Notes: a model not told the origin generated them from the sequence alone. Shown: positions 32,559 through 43,845, numbered from the stretch's first letter. The stretch: 64,000 bases of DNA from Saccharina japonica (GCA_008828725.1 MEHQ01002123.1:580887-644886), one strand, 5' to 3'. Made by a program: numbers and translations.

Positions 32559-33479
32559 TGCATTTTCTCGCCCTAGCAGGCGTTTCTATCAGGTATACTA
32601 AAATCTACAACCTTTGTCAAGCGGATTTCGCTCGAAATCGGTGTGCTATCATCCTTGAGGCAATACATAACGACGGATATCCTCACCATTGCCTAATTCG
32701 TCATTCGTAAAGAGATATGGTGTGCATACGATCCCCTCCACAAAATTACAATATTACGATGAGAAGCACAAAATCTGGGATTCTCACGCCGATTTAATGT
32801 TTTGGGCTTGGGGTGTGCCCATGTGTTCTTCAAAGTGCAAACCAAGGGATTGATCACTGCTCCCTTTTTTTTTCCTTTTTTTCCGTCGGTTATGGCCAAA
32901 AACAACAATAACCCTAAAAATGTGCGTAGTCCACAAACAAACAAAAAATGAAAATAAAAGCATTAACGAACGGCTTTGGAAGTCTTGGACGAAGCATGGG
33001 CCTATTCTCGTATCTCACACAGGAAAAACGGCGTGAGAAAGCGGGGAGGCAATTGAAAAGTGTACTTCATAGTGGCTGGCCTAGCTCGTACATAGCATTG
33101 TACAGATTGCACATCACAATCCAATGTCGAAGCTTGTATGTTGACACCTCCATCTGATATCTGATGATAGCAAACGGTAATACAAATAAACAGCAGTACG
33201 GGTGCGTGCATGCACCAGCAGGAAGGAACATGAACAACAGCAGCAGTACAATAACAGCGGACTGCATATATTCAGTGTACAGCAGTATATCTCTGTGTTG
33301 TGATCGATGGTAAGATATTCGTGGTTGTTGATTTATTTGTAATATGTATTCGTATATAACCATTCTCTTCCTCTCAGCTCAAGCAACACCAAGGTAATTT
33401 GTACTCACATTCAGTGAAATCTAGAATTACACTGTTTGCCTTGGGATCACGGGTAATTTTGGTGCGAAAAAAATGAGTT

Positions 33480-33800
33480 ATTGCCTCTTTTCGAGTGCAG
33501 GGACGCTGCCGTACGAAAATAAGACACGTAAGGGACGAAACAGCGTCTAAGACAAGCCCCTGCTGAAAAAGGGCTCTTAAGATATTTTTTAAGACATATC
33601 TTAGCCGCCCCGGACCCCGATTTTAAGGATTTCGTATCTAACGGCGTTATTTTGGTGCCCAAATACTGCCTTATTGGCCCTTTTCGAGCGCAGGGACGTT
33701 GCCTTACGAAAATAAGACACTTAAGGGACGAAAGAGCGTCTAAGACAAGCCCCTGCTGAGAAGGGGCTCTAAGACATTCTTTAAGACATGTCTTAGCCGC
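33480..33800. repeat. Tandem duplication (about 190-bp unit)
   Basis: The words GCAGGGACG, ACGAAAATAAGACAC, TAAGGGACGAAA and GCGTCTAAGACAAGCCCCTG occur in both copies, each ending in an AAGACAT-TCTTAGCCGC stretch. The TCTTAG/TAAGAC words echo the palindrome at 32455. Confidence 0.85.
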
Positions 33801-33819
33801 TAGAGCTTAGGCTGAACCC

Positions 33820-33965
33820 TCTGCGCAATAAAATTCAAGGCAAGAACCGTAGTGGGGGAGGAGGGAGAGGAGCCTACTTTGTGGCCCCGGATCTGAGTTA
33901 CGACTATTAATAGGGAGGGAGAAAGACAGAAGTGCAAAGATAATACATGGGATAGGAAAAAAAAA
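33820..33965 (+). repeat. tRNA-derived SINE, 5'-truncated copy
   Basis: AAGGCAAGAACCGTAGTGGG through GGATCTGAGTTACGAC to an A-rich tail. It carries CTATTAATAG at 33904-33913 where the copies at 25385 and 44575 have CTAG. Confidence 0.88.
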
Positions 33966-34065
33966 CACACACACACAAGCTCGAGGTTCTTGTAAAGCAG
34001 ACGTACCGTATCGGACGTAAGAAACCATCCCGGGGGATATATAGGTAAGTCGCATTTTGCTCTTT

Positions 34066-35165
34066 TTTTTATCACCGGGGGTGGTTTCCTGTGCTCGAGT
34101 GGTATCTAAGATACCCCGGTGATAATGGACATGTGATTCCGATTTTTGCAACATTTACCACCGGGGGGTGATAGGAGTACAACGGGTAATATTTGGCACA
34201 CGTGGCACACTCACCCCGGTCGCAGAGGGGTAGGGTGATAAAGAAGGGGGGTGGTACCGCAAGCCACGGCATTTGGCACATTTTGATGCTCCAGGCTACC
34301 AGCGGGGTGATAACACAGCGGGTGATAGCGCAAGCCGCGTTGATTGGCACCTTTTGGTGCTTCCAGTCGGCTACCAGAGGGGTGATGACAACGGGGTGAT
34401 AGCATCGCCTACAAATACTTGTACCCATATTACTTGCAGACACTGCTGTTTGTGGCTGGCGCATGCCTTGCTGTTGTGGCTGGCGTGGCACGCGTTGCCG
34501 TGGCTGGCTCGTCTAGCGCTGCTGCCGGAGCTGAGGCGCAGGTGCAGCAGGGGTGGTTTGCGGACGGACGAAGAACGAGGCGATCGTGGTCCAGCTCGTG
34601 GCTAGAGACGCGCCAGCAGACCGCGTCGGGGCAGCTGGCTTCTCCGGGGCCACAGGCGAATTCTGGCCAAGGTGATGGGCCGCCCGTGCGGAAAGGCTCT
34701 GAGCCTGTTCGATGTTGTCGTTTTCCATGATGTGTGCTGCCGAACGATATCGGTAGTAGGGCCGTTCTTATCGGAGCCATAATTTTCCAAATTCTCCAAA
34801 ATTTCCAATATTGTTTTTCGCGCAATTTTCTATATTTCCATTTTTTCCGTTTTTTTTTCCATTTATTGGAACATTAAGCCTTCCAAACATTTCGCCCTCT
34901 GAAGAATTTTCAATATTTCCAATATTTCCTCTTTGTCCATTTTTTTTTGGAAAAAAATATTGGAAATTATGAAATTATGGAAATTTATGGCTCCGATAAG
35001 AATGGCCCTTATAGTACGTACAGTACATTAGTGTGAGACCCCCAGAGGGTGATATTTTTCATGTTGTTTGGAAGGCGTATCGGCCCAGGGGGGTGGTATC
35101 TAGCGCACCCCGGTGATAAACTTGCCTTTTATTTTAGTTTTGCTTTTGTAATCATCGGGGGCGGT
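34066..35165. repeat. Region of recurrent GGGGTGATA motifs
   Basis: ATCACCGGGGGTGGTTT, ACCCCGGTGATAA, AGCGGGGTGATAAC and AGAGGGGTGATGAC recur at irregular spacing, together with a duplicated CGCAAGCC and a TTTTGATGCTCCAG/TTTTGGTGCTTCCAG word pair. It looks like a degenerate tandem or composite repeat. A GC-rich open block at 34440-34730 (open on both strands) and the MITE at 34759-35008 lie inside it. Confidence 0.6.
34759..35008. mobile_element. AT-rich MITE, 250 bp
   Basis: Ends GGGCCGTTCTTATCGGAGCC and GGCTCCGATAAGAATGGCCC are near-perfect inverted repeats. The flanks are GTA and TTA, close to a Harbinger-type TTA duplication. The interior consists of AATTTTCC and AATATTTCC words and is non-coding. 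Confidence 0.88.
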
Positions 35166-35580
35166 TTACGAGTAGTGGTTTAGTGTTTAGTGTTTAGTGT
35201 GGTGCAAACGTATTCAAGAGAAGGGTGGGTGGCATCCTCCCTCGCATACTTAAGGTACAGCGTACAGCAGCAGTACCGGTACTCACGTCTGCACCATGTA
35301 CGAATACATACCTGGTACGATGTATAATGTGAGACGTGAGACTCACTCAGGGCACCCACGCACCCACTGACCCACATTTTTTTTTTTTAAGCGGCATATC
35401 TACACATAACCATATACGTATACTTGTATATACAGCATATCATACTTTGTGTTGATCTCTGCTCTATACCAGGTACAGACCTCTCTACCTCGATGCTTGG
35501 TATTATTAGTGATCATGTACAGCAGTCAGCAGGTCATACTATTAATACTATTAATATTAAATCTGTTGTACAGAGTAGTA
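35166..35580. other. Non-coding stretch
   Basis: A GTGTTTAGTGTTTAGTG short tandem lies at 35183-35200. TA-core-TA words are present. No gene. Confidence 0.5.
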
Positions 35581-35745
35581 CCGGCCCGCCCATAAGAGAC
35601 CAGAAATCGGGCTTGGGCTGACTTTCTTATTTGAGAAAGGGGTGTGTCCCCCACTAAATTCAGTATAATAGCTGCCGACTTTCTTATTTCCCCCGTAGTG
35701 TTTAGGCTGAGTTTCTTGCGGGGCACTTCCTTATGAGAGGGCCGG
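35581..35745. mobile_element. TA-flanked MITE, 165 bp, CCGG ends
   Basis: TA|CCGGCCCGCCCATAAGAGAC at the left and CTTATGAGAGGGCCGG|TA at the right form imperfect TIRs with TA duplication. Interior words TTTCTTATTTGAGAAAG and CCCCCACTAAAT relate it to the MITE at 18758-18938. Confidence 0.82.
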
Positions 35746-35984
35746 TAATGTAGTTCAATATTTTAATGTTTGCCGTGAGAGTGTACGAGTGGTCTATATA
35801 TACGTAGAGCAGTCACTCGTAGAGCTACCATACCAGAATTCCACCAAGTCCTGTCGCGTCTGTCGCTTCTGTCGCTGCTGGTGCTGCTGCTGCTGCGGTG
35901 TCATCGCCCTATGATATGGCGTATGGCATATATGGCATATGGCATTTGGCACTGCTGCTGCCATACGAGTACTGCTATCTCTTA

Positions 35985-36763
35985 GGGCCCGTCTTAGGGC
36001 CCGTCTTAACGAGCAAATAAAAAATGAAAATAAAAAATGAAAATAAAAACGAAAAGCAGAACTAAAGAATAATCGAGCCTCATTGGTCAAACAGCAAAAA
36101 ACAGCAGTAGAGATCCCGAAAACTCATTTTTTTTTTTTCATTTTTTTTTATTGCCAGAGGGTTTTTTTTTAATGAAAAGGGGTGCAATATTATCTGATTA
36201 TGGGATATCAGCGCCAAGAGGAACATAGGACGACCTGTTCGCAAGCGCACGGTGGGTGGAGTAGTGCGTGGGGCTGCTGCAGGGCTCGTGCGCCATCAAA
36301 GCCAGCATCTATCGGTAGAGTATAACCAAGCTGTGCCTATGCAAGAAACCAGAGGGTCAGGAGGTGCCTGTGGCGATATATTTTGCGATGGGGGTGCCAG
36401 AGAGCGGCCCAATGTCTGCCGACAAACGGCGAGGACTCAAACACAACTTCCAGGGCCTTCCCGAGGGAGCGGGTTGGACCACGAGCACCGCTTGCTCTCA
36501 GGGGTGCCTCGCGCGTGCGAGTTGGGTTTGTGCAGCTGCGTCGTTGGGTGCATTCGCCGCGAGTCCATATGCGGTGGCGGTTGAACTATTCCGTGATTCA
36601 AAAAAGAAGTTGCACCGCGAGTTTTTACTTCTATTTTCGTTTTTTTTTCAGATAAAGTTGGCTGTCGTTTGGACTCAACTGCGTTTTTTTATCAAAAAAC
36701 AAAAGGCTGTTCGTCATTTTCATTTTTTATTTTCATTTTTTATTTGCTCGTTAAGACCCACCC
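35985..36763. mobile_element. PIF/Harbinger-like TIR element, 779 bp, TTA duplication
   Basis: TIRs of about 55 bases: left GGGCCCGTCTTAACGAGCAA then AAAATGAAAATAAAAAATG; right the inverse ending GCTCGTTAAGACCCACCC. TTA flanks both ends. The first 12 bases of the left end are duplicated (TTAGGGCCCGTC twice from 35982). The centre (36240-36600) is GC-rich and protein-like, for example KRRGLKHNFQGLPEGAGWTT in a frame open from 36364 to 36813. No transposase. A Pack-type element is likely. Confidence 0.87.
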
Positions 36764-36949
36764 TTAGTATTAATAATAAACTAAGAAACACGTCTTACGT
36801 AGTATTAAAATAAAATAGCAGTCATACCTACGTACCTGTGGTCGCATCTCCTCTGGGAGAAGCACGACACTTTCTTTCTTTTTTTGTCATGCTTTTTATT
36901 TGGTTGCTTGATTATTGATTTGCTTCAGTATATTTACTTTTTATTATTT

Positions 36950-37212
36950 TTTCTTTTCGCTTTTTTCTTTTTTCTCTTTTTTTCTCTTGCATGCACCTGG
37001 ATTGCTAGCAGGGTAGGTCTTGCCTGTCGTATATGGCGTTGCATTGTCTGCTCTGCTTACTGCACTGAGTGTAGTATCTCTGTGTCGTAGTTTTGTGACC
37101 ACAGAACTGGTACCTTTTTAGGATGAAGAATCGGCACGGACACTGGGTGTGCTGGATGTCGACGGGTAGAAAGGAAGGTTTAATGTGAAGAACACACACA
37201 CACACACACACA
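36950..37212 (-). repeat. Family B (subfamily 1), full copy
   Basis: Reverse orientation. The A-rich tail appears as TTTTCTTTTTTCTC near 36955-36985. Then come CTGGATTGCTAGCAGGGTAG, TTTTGTGACCACAGAACTG, the CTGGATGTCGACGGGTAG word and an AC run at the 5' end. Confidence 0.92.
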
Positions 37213-37720
37213 CACCTGTGGTTCTGTGGGACCTGGTAGATCATACCTGGTACGAGTATAATACTCATGTAGTTTCTACGTACGTACGTTGTACGAGTGG
37301 CCGCTATCGCATGTAAAATATGAATAAAGTTACGATAACAGACTACAAGAGCCAGCAGAGAAACAAACCGCAGGACGAAATTGTTTCGGGACGATGCCAA
37401 AAGAGGAAACAGCTCTCTCTGCTCTCTGCTCTCTGCTCTGCTCTGTCGTTTCAAAAATATATTGGGGCAATCCGAGGTCACACGGAATTTTATAGCTGTC
37501 ACATCATCTGTATCATAGCGATTTCAAGCTTACCCCGGATCGACACAAGGCAACCAGTCGTACGACGTAGCCACCCCTAACTATCGACATAGGGCACCTG
37601 GACATAACACGGTGTATACGTGAGACGCGCCCAGGAAGACTAACAGGCTCACTCGGGAACTCGTGCGTAGACCGCCAGGAAACTGATCGTGATCGTCCAA
37701 GAACAAAATGTGCAACTCAC

Positions 37721-37774
37721 CGACAATCCAATCGTGAAAAATAATTGTGGACGCTGTGGAGGCCAACATTGATT
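37721..37774 (-). CDS. Exon of unrecognised minus-strand gene
   Basis: 54-base minus-strand exon between a GAGCAG acceptor and a strong donor TTGTCG|GTGAGT, entering and leaving in phase 1. Joined to the exon at 38078 it reads on without a stop (ESMLASTASTIIFHDWIV). The peptide is hydrophobic and helical. Phase agreement and the consensus donor support a real exon, but no further exon was found to the left and no family is recognised. Confidence 0.45.
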
Positions 37775-38077
37775 CTGCTCGATTCACGTGCCGCCGTAAG
37801 TAAAGGACTCGCTATAAGCTGGGAACATCGGATGGTAGGAGTATGTAGTGTGTACCATTATAGGAGCTGGCGTTGATCCAACAGATGCTATCATAAGGTG
37901 TGGGGAGGTATCACTCGCTGGGCTGCGGTGCCTCCAACTTCCAGGTTGAAACGACGCAATAAGCAAAATGCAACAGCAGCTGCAGTACTCGTATTAATAG
38001 TAAACAGCAGCCAGGAGCGATTACACGATCACACCGCGGCCACAGCTCTGCACTTGCTGCTTCGGAACTCCACCTAC

Positions 38078-38250
38078 CTCGTCTGTCCCCACTGTTGTAT
38101 TGGGGAATCTCTGAAATGCTCAACAAGCTCCCTTTCTCGATCGTGTTTTTCCACTCCAGCTCCAAGTTTTTCCAGGGGTCTTCTTTTGTCATCCGCTCGA
38201 GGCATCGGGATAATGAATTATACAACCCCCCATCCCTTACTTCGAACGCA
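38078..38250 (-). CDS. Exon of unrecognised minus-strand gene (left part of open frame)
   Basis: Minus-strand frame open from about 38290 down to a good donor GACGAG|GTAGGT at 38078, leaving phase 1. The protein-like part reads MTKEDPWKNLELEWKNTIEK and then GSLLSISEIPQYNSGDR. A W-x(8)-G-x(5)-SEIP pattern like this is reminiscent of the segment ahead of the first membrane block in ABCC-type transporters, but that is a weak guess. The acceptor could be GCCTCGAG or further upstream, so the right end is approximate. Confidence 0.45.
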
Positions 38251-38290
38251 AAGAGAATAGTTGGAAAACTTGGGCTATTCGAATCGCGGC

Positions 38291-39700
38291 CTATTCAGAG
38301 TTCAGGAGGTATTTCCATCTTCGGGCGCCAGCGCGCCAGCACAGGTGGGCTCTCAGCTCTTGGGCCACACTACGACATGACCAGTGTAAGTAACTGCAAT
38401 GTTTGGTGCTGAAGTAGTTGTGATTGCGAAGCACGGCCTTGTTGTGCAAAGCAAAAGAGTGTGCGAGTGTATTGCACTTCTCTGATATTATACTCGTAGT
38501 ATATACAATGTCCAGCAATGTGTATGATACTCGTGCAGCATCTGTACTCCGCTCCCTCTCCTCCTCCCCCCTCCCCTCCCCTCCTCCCCCCCCACAAGCA
38601 GCAGCAGCAGCAAGTAACGGCACTGCTGCTACAACACTCGTTCGAGTAAGCATGCCGCGGTACCGTGATCGTGTTACCTTAGATTTATATTATACGCACA
38701 GAGTAGGGTAGCTGTAGGTAGCACTCGACACTCGACACGGGGGTACGAAGCATGCCTGGTATGACCTGCCTCACCTATTAATAGTAATCCCCACATTATA
38801 CCGGTACATACTCGTACAATCCGAATGTTCCCACCACTCACATGCAGCAGCAGCAGCAGTATCACTTCGTCGGCGAGGGCTGCGCACAGAGTGCAAAATA
38901 TATCTACTCGACGAAACCTATCATGCATGGCATTGCTTGTGGAAATCGAGTTTGTTAGTCGAAACTGGTGGCAGCGTTTGTTTGTTGTTCAGCAGTTTTA
39001 GTCTCCGTACTTACCCTACAATCAATAGCGTCGACGGCAGGACGTAAGATTATGAAGAGTGCGGTCCGTGGTTCGATTCTCACCTAAATCTCATACAAAG
39101 GAAAAAAGGGAAATATCGCATGTTCAAGAACCTGTAAAACTCCCTCACTTAGAAAACACGCAGGAAGGAACCATGGAGCAATGCGATCATTGCATTCTGA
39201 GTCCGGTACAACTGCTGTAGTACTGCTGTACCGAGAAAGTCGGGGGTAAAATTGGATACTCATGATCTCATCGGGGTTCTTGACATAATCGGAGATGTAT
39301 GCCAGGTTTAATGGGGGAGAACATGGTGGAAATCGAGTTTATAAGTCCAAACTCGTATCAAATTAGCGTTTGTTATTCGACATTTTTAGTCTACGACGTC
39401 GTTGGTATTTTCCTTGCAGCATCATGGCCGCAACCTATATACGTAACTCAGCAACATACACTATTTCAAATTGCACTATTTACTACCTGGTACCAGGTAC
39501 ACTCTAGATATATGCTTCTTTACGGAACGATGCAGCGAGGAGCAAAACCGCTGCTCTCTGCTCTCTGCCATCTGCCATTGCCTGACCACCCTCACGATGG
39601 TCCGCACGCATCGACATTCCTAACAGATGAGGCACTCACCTCATTGTATCCCACCGACCGTACGAATATACATGTTTCATACCTGTATAATATCTAGCGG
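38291..39700. other. Non-coding stretch
   Basis: A CTCCCCTCC-rich pyrimidine patch at 38550-38595 and CAG microsatellites. Near 39028-39110 a tRNA-like word TGGTTCGATTCTCACC is followed by an A-rich stretch and could be a decayed SINE head. No gene seen. Confidence 0.45.
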
Positions 39701-39714
39701 TGTTGCTCGACGAG

Positions 39715-40260
39715 TACCCGTCTTGAACGGGCACCCGCCAGCTTTGCCCAAAACTTACCCGGATACTCGCGAGTATTACCCGGGTACCCAAGTTACAGCC
39801 GGGTACACGCCGGGCACCTGCCTAACAGCCGAGTACCCGTCTTACAGCCGGATACCCGTCTAACAGCCGGGTGCCCGGGCACCCGGGGCCCAAATACTTG
39901 GCGATGGAGTGTTGCTCGTACCCGTGACGGGTATTAACAAGCCGGGTAATACTGGCGAGTACCGCAGTAATTGATAAAAGGGGACCATATCTATTAATAG
40001 TATCGTGGGAGATGTGAGACATGACACGTCACTTTCATCTGGGAATGGTGTCTTGGAGAATATGTACGAAATTCTACCCAGGGGACGCGATTCAGGGGAT
40101 AACGCCTTGTCATCCCTGGGGTTTCCAAGGTAAACCAACGGGTACCCACTTGAACCGGGTACCCGGATACCCGGGGCCCAAATACTCGGCGAGCATGAAG
40201 TAATACTCGTACCCGTGACGGATATTAGCAAGCCGGGTAGTACTCGCGCGTACCCGGGAA
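39715..40260. repeat. GGGTACCCG-rich region with a direct duplication
   Basis: Two direct copies about 275 bases apart (about 39870-39960 and 40165-40255) share CCCGGGGCCCAAATACT, CTCGTACCCGTGACGG, AACAAGCCGGGTA-type words and a final GCGAGTACC or GCGCGTACC. The intervening DNA repeats GGGTACCC and TACAGCCGG words. Confidence 0.8.
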
Positions 40261-41456
40261 ATTAGCAGAAAGTCAACACCTTCTATAACGTATACCTGGT
40301 ACACTGCCAGTGTTGTATCCCACCGACCGTGTACGACATTGTACCCTACTGATTGTGACCGCATATATAACGCACTACAGCAGTGCATTCGTATCATATG
40401 AGCACCTATTACCTATTATACCTGCTGGCTGGTCCTGCCTAAAAACTAATTTATACTTAATCGGGGTTTATGCAATGGTTTGGAAGTATTAGGACCTCAA
40501 AATGGCATCGGTGTTCCTGAGTCGATAGCGCGTTTGCTGGTTTTGGTATTTTTAGAATCCGAGTTGTTTGCGTCGATAAATTCGATATCGATTAAATCCC
40601 ATCCAGCACGAACATAAATCGATACTAAGTCTATACAAAAGAACGAAAATTCAGTTCAGAGGGTGATACTGATACTTGGTATGCGCGTTCCTTGGGGCAA
40701 GGAGGAACGATCGATACCATCGCCACAGCGCATTTTGCTCTCATAAAAAAATTTGCATGCATATGTACGATACCAATACAATTTTTAACATACTACAATG
40801 AGACACAAAAAAACTGTGTATCGCAGCGCATTTTTACGACTTTTGACCTCAAATTTTCAAATTTTGACACGTGATTCGAAGTGCATTTATCTAGGCCTTC
40901 AAGCCGGCTCCAGAAAAGAAAAACATTTTTTCACGTATGATATATCTCGGTCGATTTCTATCTTGGCGTTTCGCTCGAACGCTCATAAGTTTAGCTCCTC
41001 AACTTTTTATTTTCTGGAGCCGGCTTGGCCCGTTAGGTTACACCCATACCGGGCTCCATGCAAACTTTCAGATCAACATTCGCAAAATTGCGCTGCGAAA
41101 ACCGAATGAACTGCTGTAGTAGCGGCTGGTTCTGAGGCAGACCAGCTCGTACAGCAGTAGTTCAGTGCAGTATCGGTATAATTGAAACTGTTTTTATCAT
41201 TTGTTGAAACTGCGCGTTTCGTCTTCGCAGTATTCTTTAGAAAGAAACTGCGCGTTTCGTCTTCGCAGTATTTTGATAATATCGTTTGTTGAACCTTGTT
41301 GTTTTACACTGCTGTAGATGGTCTCCATTTCTTCAGTTGTTCGAACTCCGAACCCCGTTTGTCATTTGTCACATCATCAAAGTACTTCTGTAGTTCGTCA
41401 TTCGAAACTTTTGAATTGTCCACATTTTTGCAAAATATCAAATATCATTTATAACT
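40261..41456. other. Non-coding stretch with small repeats
   Basis: It holds an inverted repeat at 40901-41026 (AAGCCGGCTCCAGAAAA versus TTTTCTGGAGCCGGCTT), with GGCC just outside each arm, and a 38-bp tandem pair at about 41208-41275 (GAAACTGCGCGTTTCGTC twice). No gene. Confidence 0.7.
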
Positions 41457-42125
41457 GGGCAAACGCCAAAAATAGGTATACCTACTTACGCATTTTGAGT
41501 CATTATAGTTGCACTAGATATTGCACTCGGGAAAAGCTTCCTGGCCCTCCCTCTGATTGGCCAGCGCCTCATCGTTCGTTGGCTGAAAGGTTCTATTGAT
41601 AGGTACACCTCTCTGTGTCCTACTCAAGTTGGGCGTCACCAATTTTTGGCTTCTTTTGTACCTATGGATAGCTCAAGCTGTAGTTACAAACGGCTTCTTT
41701 CCCCAATGAAGAAAGCTTCGCCTAGCCAACAGCGCAGCTTCTTGAATGCGTGTGTACTCTGTAACAATGACCATTGGCAACACATATCCCCCCCGCAAAA
41801 GGCGATTTCGCAATCGGATCATTTTTTTCGTTGACAGCTCGGGTCACCTGGTCTCGAAGACCCTGTGGCCGACTCTCAGTTTTGCCAGAAATGGGTTCAA
41901 TTGAGCCATTTATAGGTATTATTTAAGCCAAAACTTGGTGAAGCGCATCTTGAGTAGACACAGAGAGGTGTACCTGGAACCTTTCAGTCGACGATAGGCA
42001 CGGTCGGGGGCTGGCCAATCAAAGTTAGGGCCAGGAAGCCTTTTCCCGAGTGCAATATATGGTGTGTACCTACAAATGACGCAAACGGCATAATACGTAG
42101 GTATACCTACTTTTGGCTTTTGCCC
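41457..42125. mobile_element. Foldback element, about 670 bp
   Basis: Arms of about 200 bases (41457-41660 and 41924-42125) are inverted copies. They start GGGCAAACGCCAAAAATAGG and end CTTTTGGCTTTTGCCC, share the palindrome TAGGTATACCTA, ATTGCACTCGGGAAAAG and CACAGAGAGGTGTACCT. The roughly 265-base loop is not repeated and shows no coding sense. Flanks TAACT and TTAGC leave the target duplication unclear. Confidence 0.88.
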
Positions 42126-42704
42126 TTAGCAGTCTTCCGAAACTTTCGAGCTGTCGAGACCCATATACTAGGCCCGAAGCGATAGCTCGGTAGCATAGAA
42201 TGCACAGCATCGTCGCCGTACGAGAAGCAAGAAGGAGTGGTTTTGTCACTTCTGCATGTCTGAGGTACTGCAGTAGCGCCCTCGCTCCTCAAGTTGTGGA
42301 GCCCTCTGCCCAGGTCTGCCCAATGCTTAGCTCGCTCCCCTTCACGTCACAGGTATATCCTGACTATCCTGACTATCCTGACTACGAGTAGACGAAACGT
42401 TCCGTTTCTGGTCCGTTTTGGGTCCGGTTTGGGTCCGGTTTGGGATCAAGGCTCAAGGTGAAGGTTAGGTTAAGGGGTTGGGTTGGGTTGTGTTGGGTTG
42501 GGTCTACGCCCGTACCTTGTCCCCACCAGGAAATGCTTCCTATATACGAATCGTCCGCAAAACAACGCAGGACGTGAACAGCCTACAGCAGTATGTACGC
42601 CCGTTAAAATATGTGCTAACATATTAATAGGAGGTCAGAGTGTGGAATCAGTTTGCTTTTTCAGTGTTGACGCCAACGCATTCGTTGAACTGCGCTGTTC
42701 CATT
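42126..42704. other. Non-coding stretch
   Basis: Short runs CTGACTATCCTGACTATC (42360-42380) and GGTTTGGGTCCGGTTTGGG (42420-42445), and a GGTTGGGTTGGGTTG patch near 42475-42505. No gene. Confidence 0.5.
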
Positions 42705-43030
42705 GTCGCCCCGGTGGTTCAGCAGGTACCCACGAAGCCTGTTGAGTTGGAAGTCGAGGGCTCGAGTCTCCGTATGGAGATTTTATTCTCAAATGACACC
42801 AACTACAGCAGTACTGTCGAAAGCGCATTATATAACGTGGGTAAGCACAATTCGACGGGAGTTGACGAGGGAAGAAAGTGCTAAAATCGTCTCGCGATAA
42901 AAATGCAAGGCACGTACCGTAGTGGGGAGGGGGAAGAAGGCCTGCTTAGTGGCCCCGGATCTGAGTTACGACTAAAGAGGGAGAGATGATAGAAGGGCGA
43001 AGATAATAAATGGGATGGGAATAAAATATA
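42705..43030 (+). repeat. tRNA-derived SINE, full reference copy
   Basis: Head GTCGCCCCGGTGGTTCAGCA with B-box-like GGCTCGAGTCT (42759-42769). Then the spacer TCAAATGACACCAACTAC, body GTAAGCACAATTCGACGGG, GTTGACGAGGGAAGAAAG and GGATCTGAGTTACGACTA, and tail AATAAATGGGATGGG with A-rich sequence. TACAGCAGTA (42804-42813) is inserted in the spacer, where the copy at 44575-45110 has none. It was presumably transcribed by RNA polymerase III. Confidence 0.92.
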
Positions 43031-43845
43031 TCTATATATGTCCTTGGCCTTGGGATCGCTTTCATTGTTATTTACGTAGTAGTATGTAGGTGTAGCGATG
43101 CGGTCAGCCGAGAGACCTTTAACATCACCAATCAATACCAGGCGGTAACAAATAACTTCAGCAGCAAGCAGTATTATACCGGGTATCATAGAGCAGCTAC
43201 ATCTGTACCCTGCTGTCCGGGTAATTGTCTGTTGTCTGTTGTCTGTGTTTCAATGTGTACGCGCTCGTATATATTATAATATTGATACACACCAAGTATG
43301 CGTACGGTACGGTACGAGAGTGCCGGTACATGATCACTATTAATACAAACTGCTGTAGTACAGCAGCAGTATGATGCTTCATTGCCGAGGCTTGCACATA
43401 ATTGAACACACACGGCAAACAGGTGTGCACTTTCTCATTCTTGTTCTTACTACTCGTACTGTTGTTATTCTTGGACGCATACTGCTGCTGCAGACTATAC
43501 ATGTATCATATCATACGTACTCGTATGTATTATATTTCATATGCACGTGAGGTCCATGTCGTTGGAGACGTGTCGGAGACAAAGGCGAATTTGTCGAGAG
43601 ATTGACAGATTGACTTCAACAGGCAGCAGGCAGATGTGTACCTGGTAGTAGGTATACTTATGATACTTATGATACCAGGACCAGCATTATATCAGGAATA
43701 CCCGTAGAACCTTTGGGCCCCCACAATAGCGACCAAAACGATGAAAGCTTTTAACTTTTGGTGTTACAATCGTCTAGTACGAGCAGCGTGAAGCGCCCAG
43801 CAGTGCATGTATTAATAGTATTATAATAGTGCTGTCATACATATA
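43031..43845. other. Non-coding stretch
   Basis: TCTGTTGTCTGTTGTCTG short tandem near 43228-43247. Words GGGCCCCCACAATAGCGACC at 43718 recall GGGGCCCTTCGATAGCGACC at 28099, a hint of a further dispersed repeat. No gene. Confidence 0.5.

Noticed and set aside
34419-34730. Open frames on both strands in a GC-rich block
   Set aside because: No splice sites, family or consistent strand; placed as cargo or part of the surrounding composite repeat.
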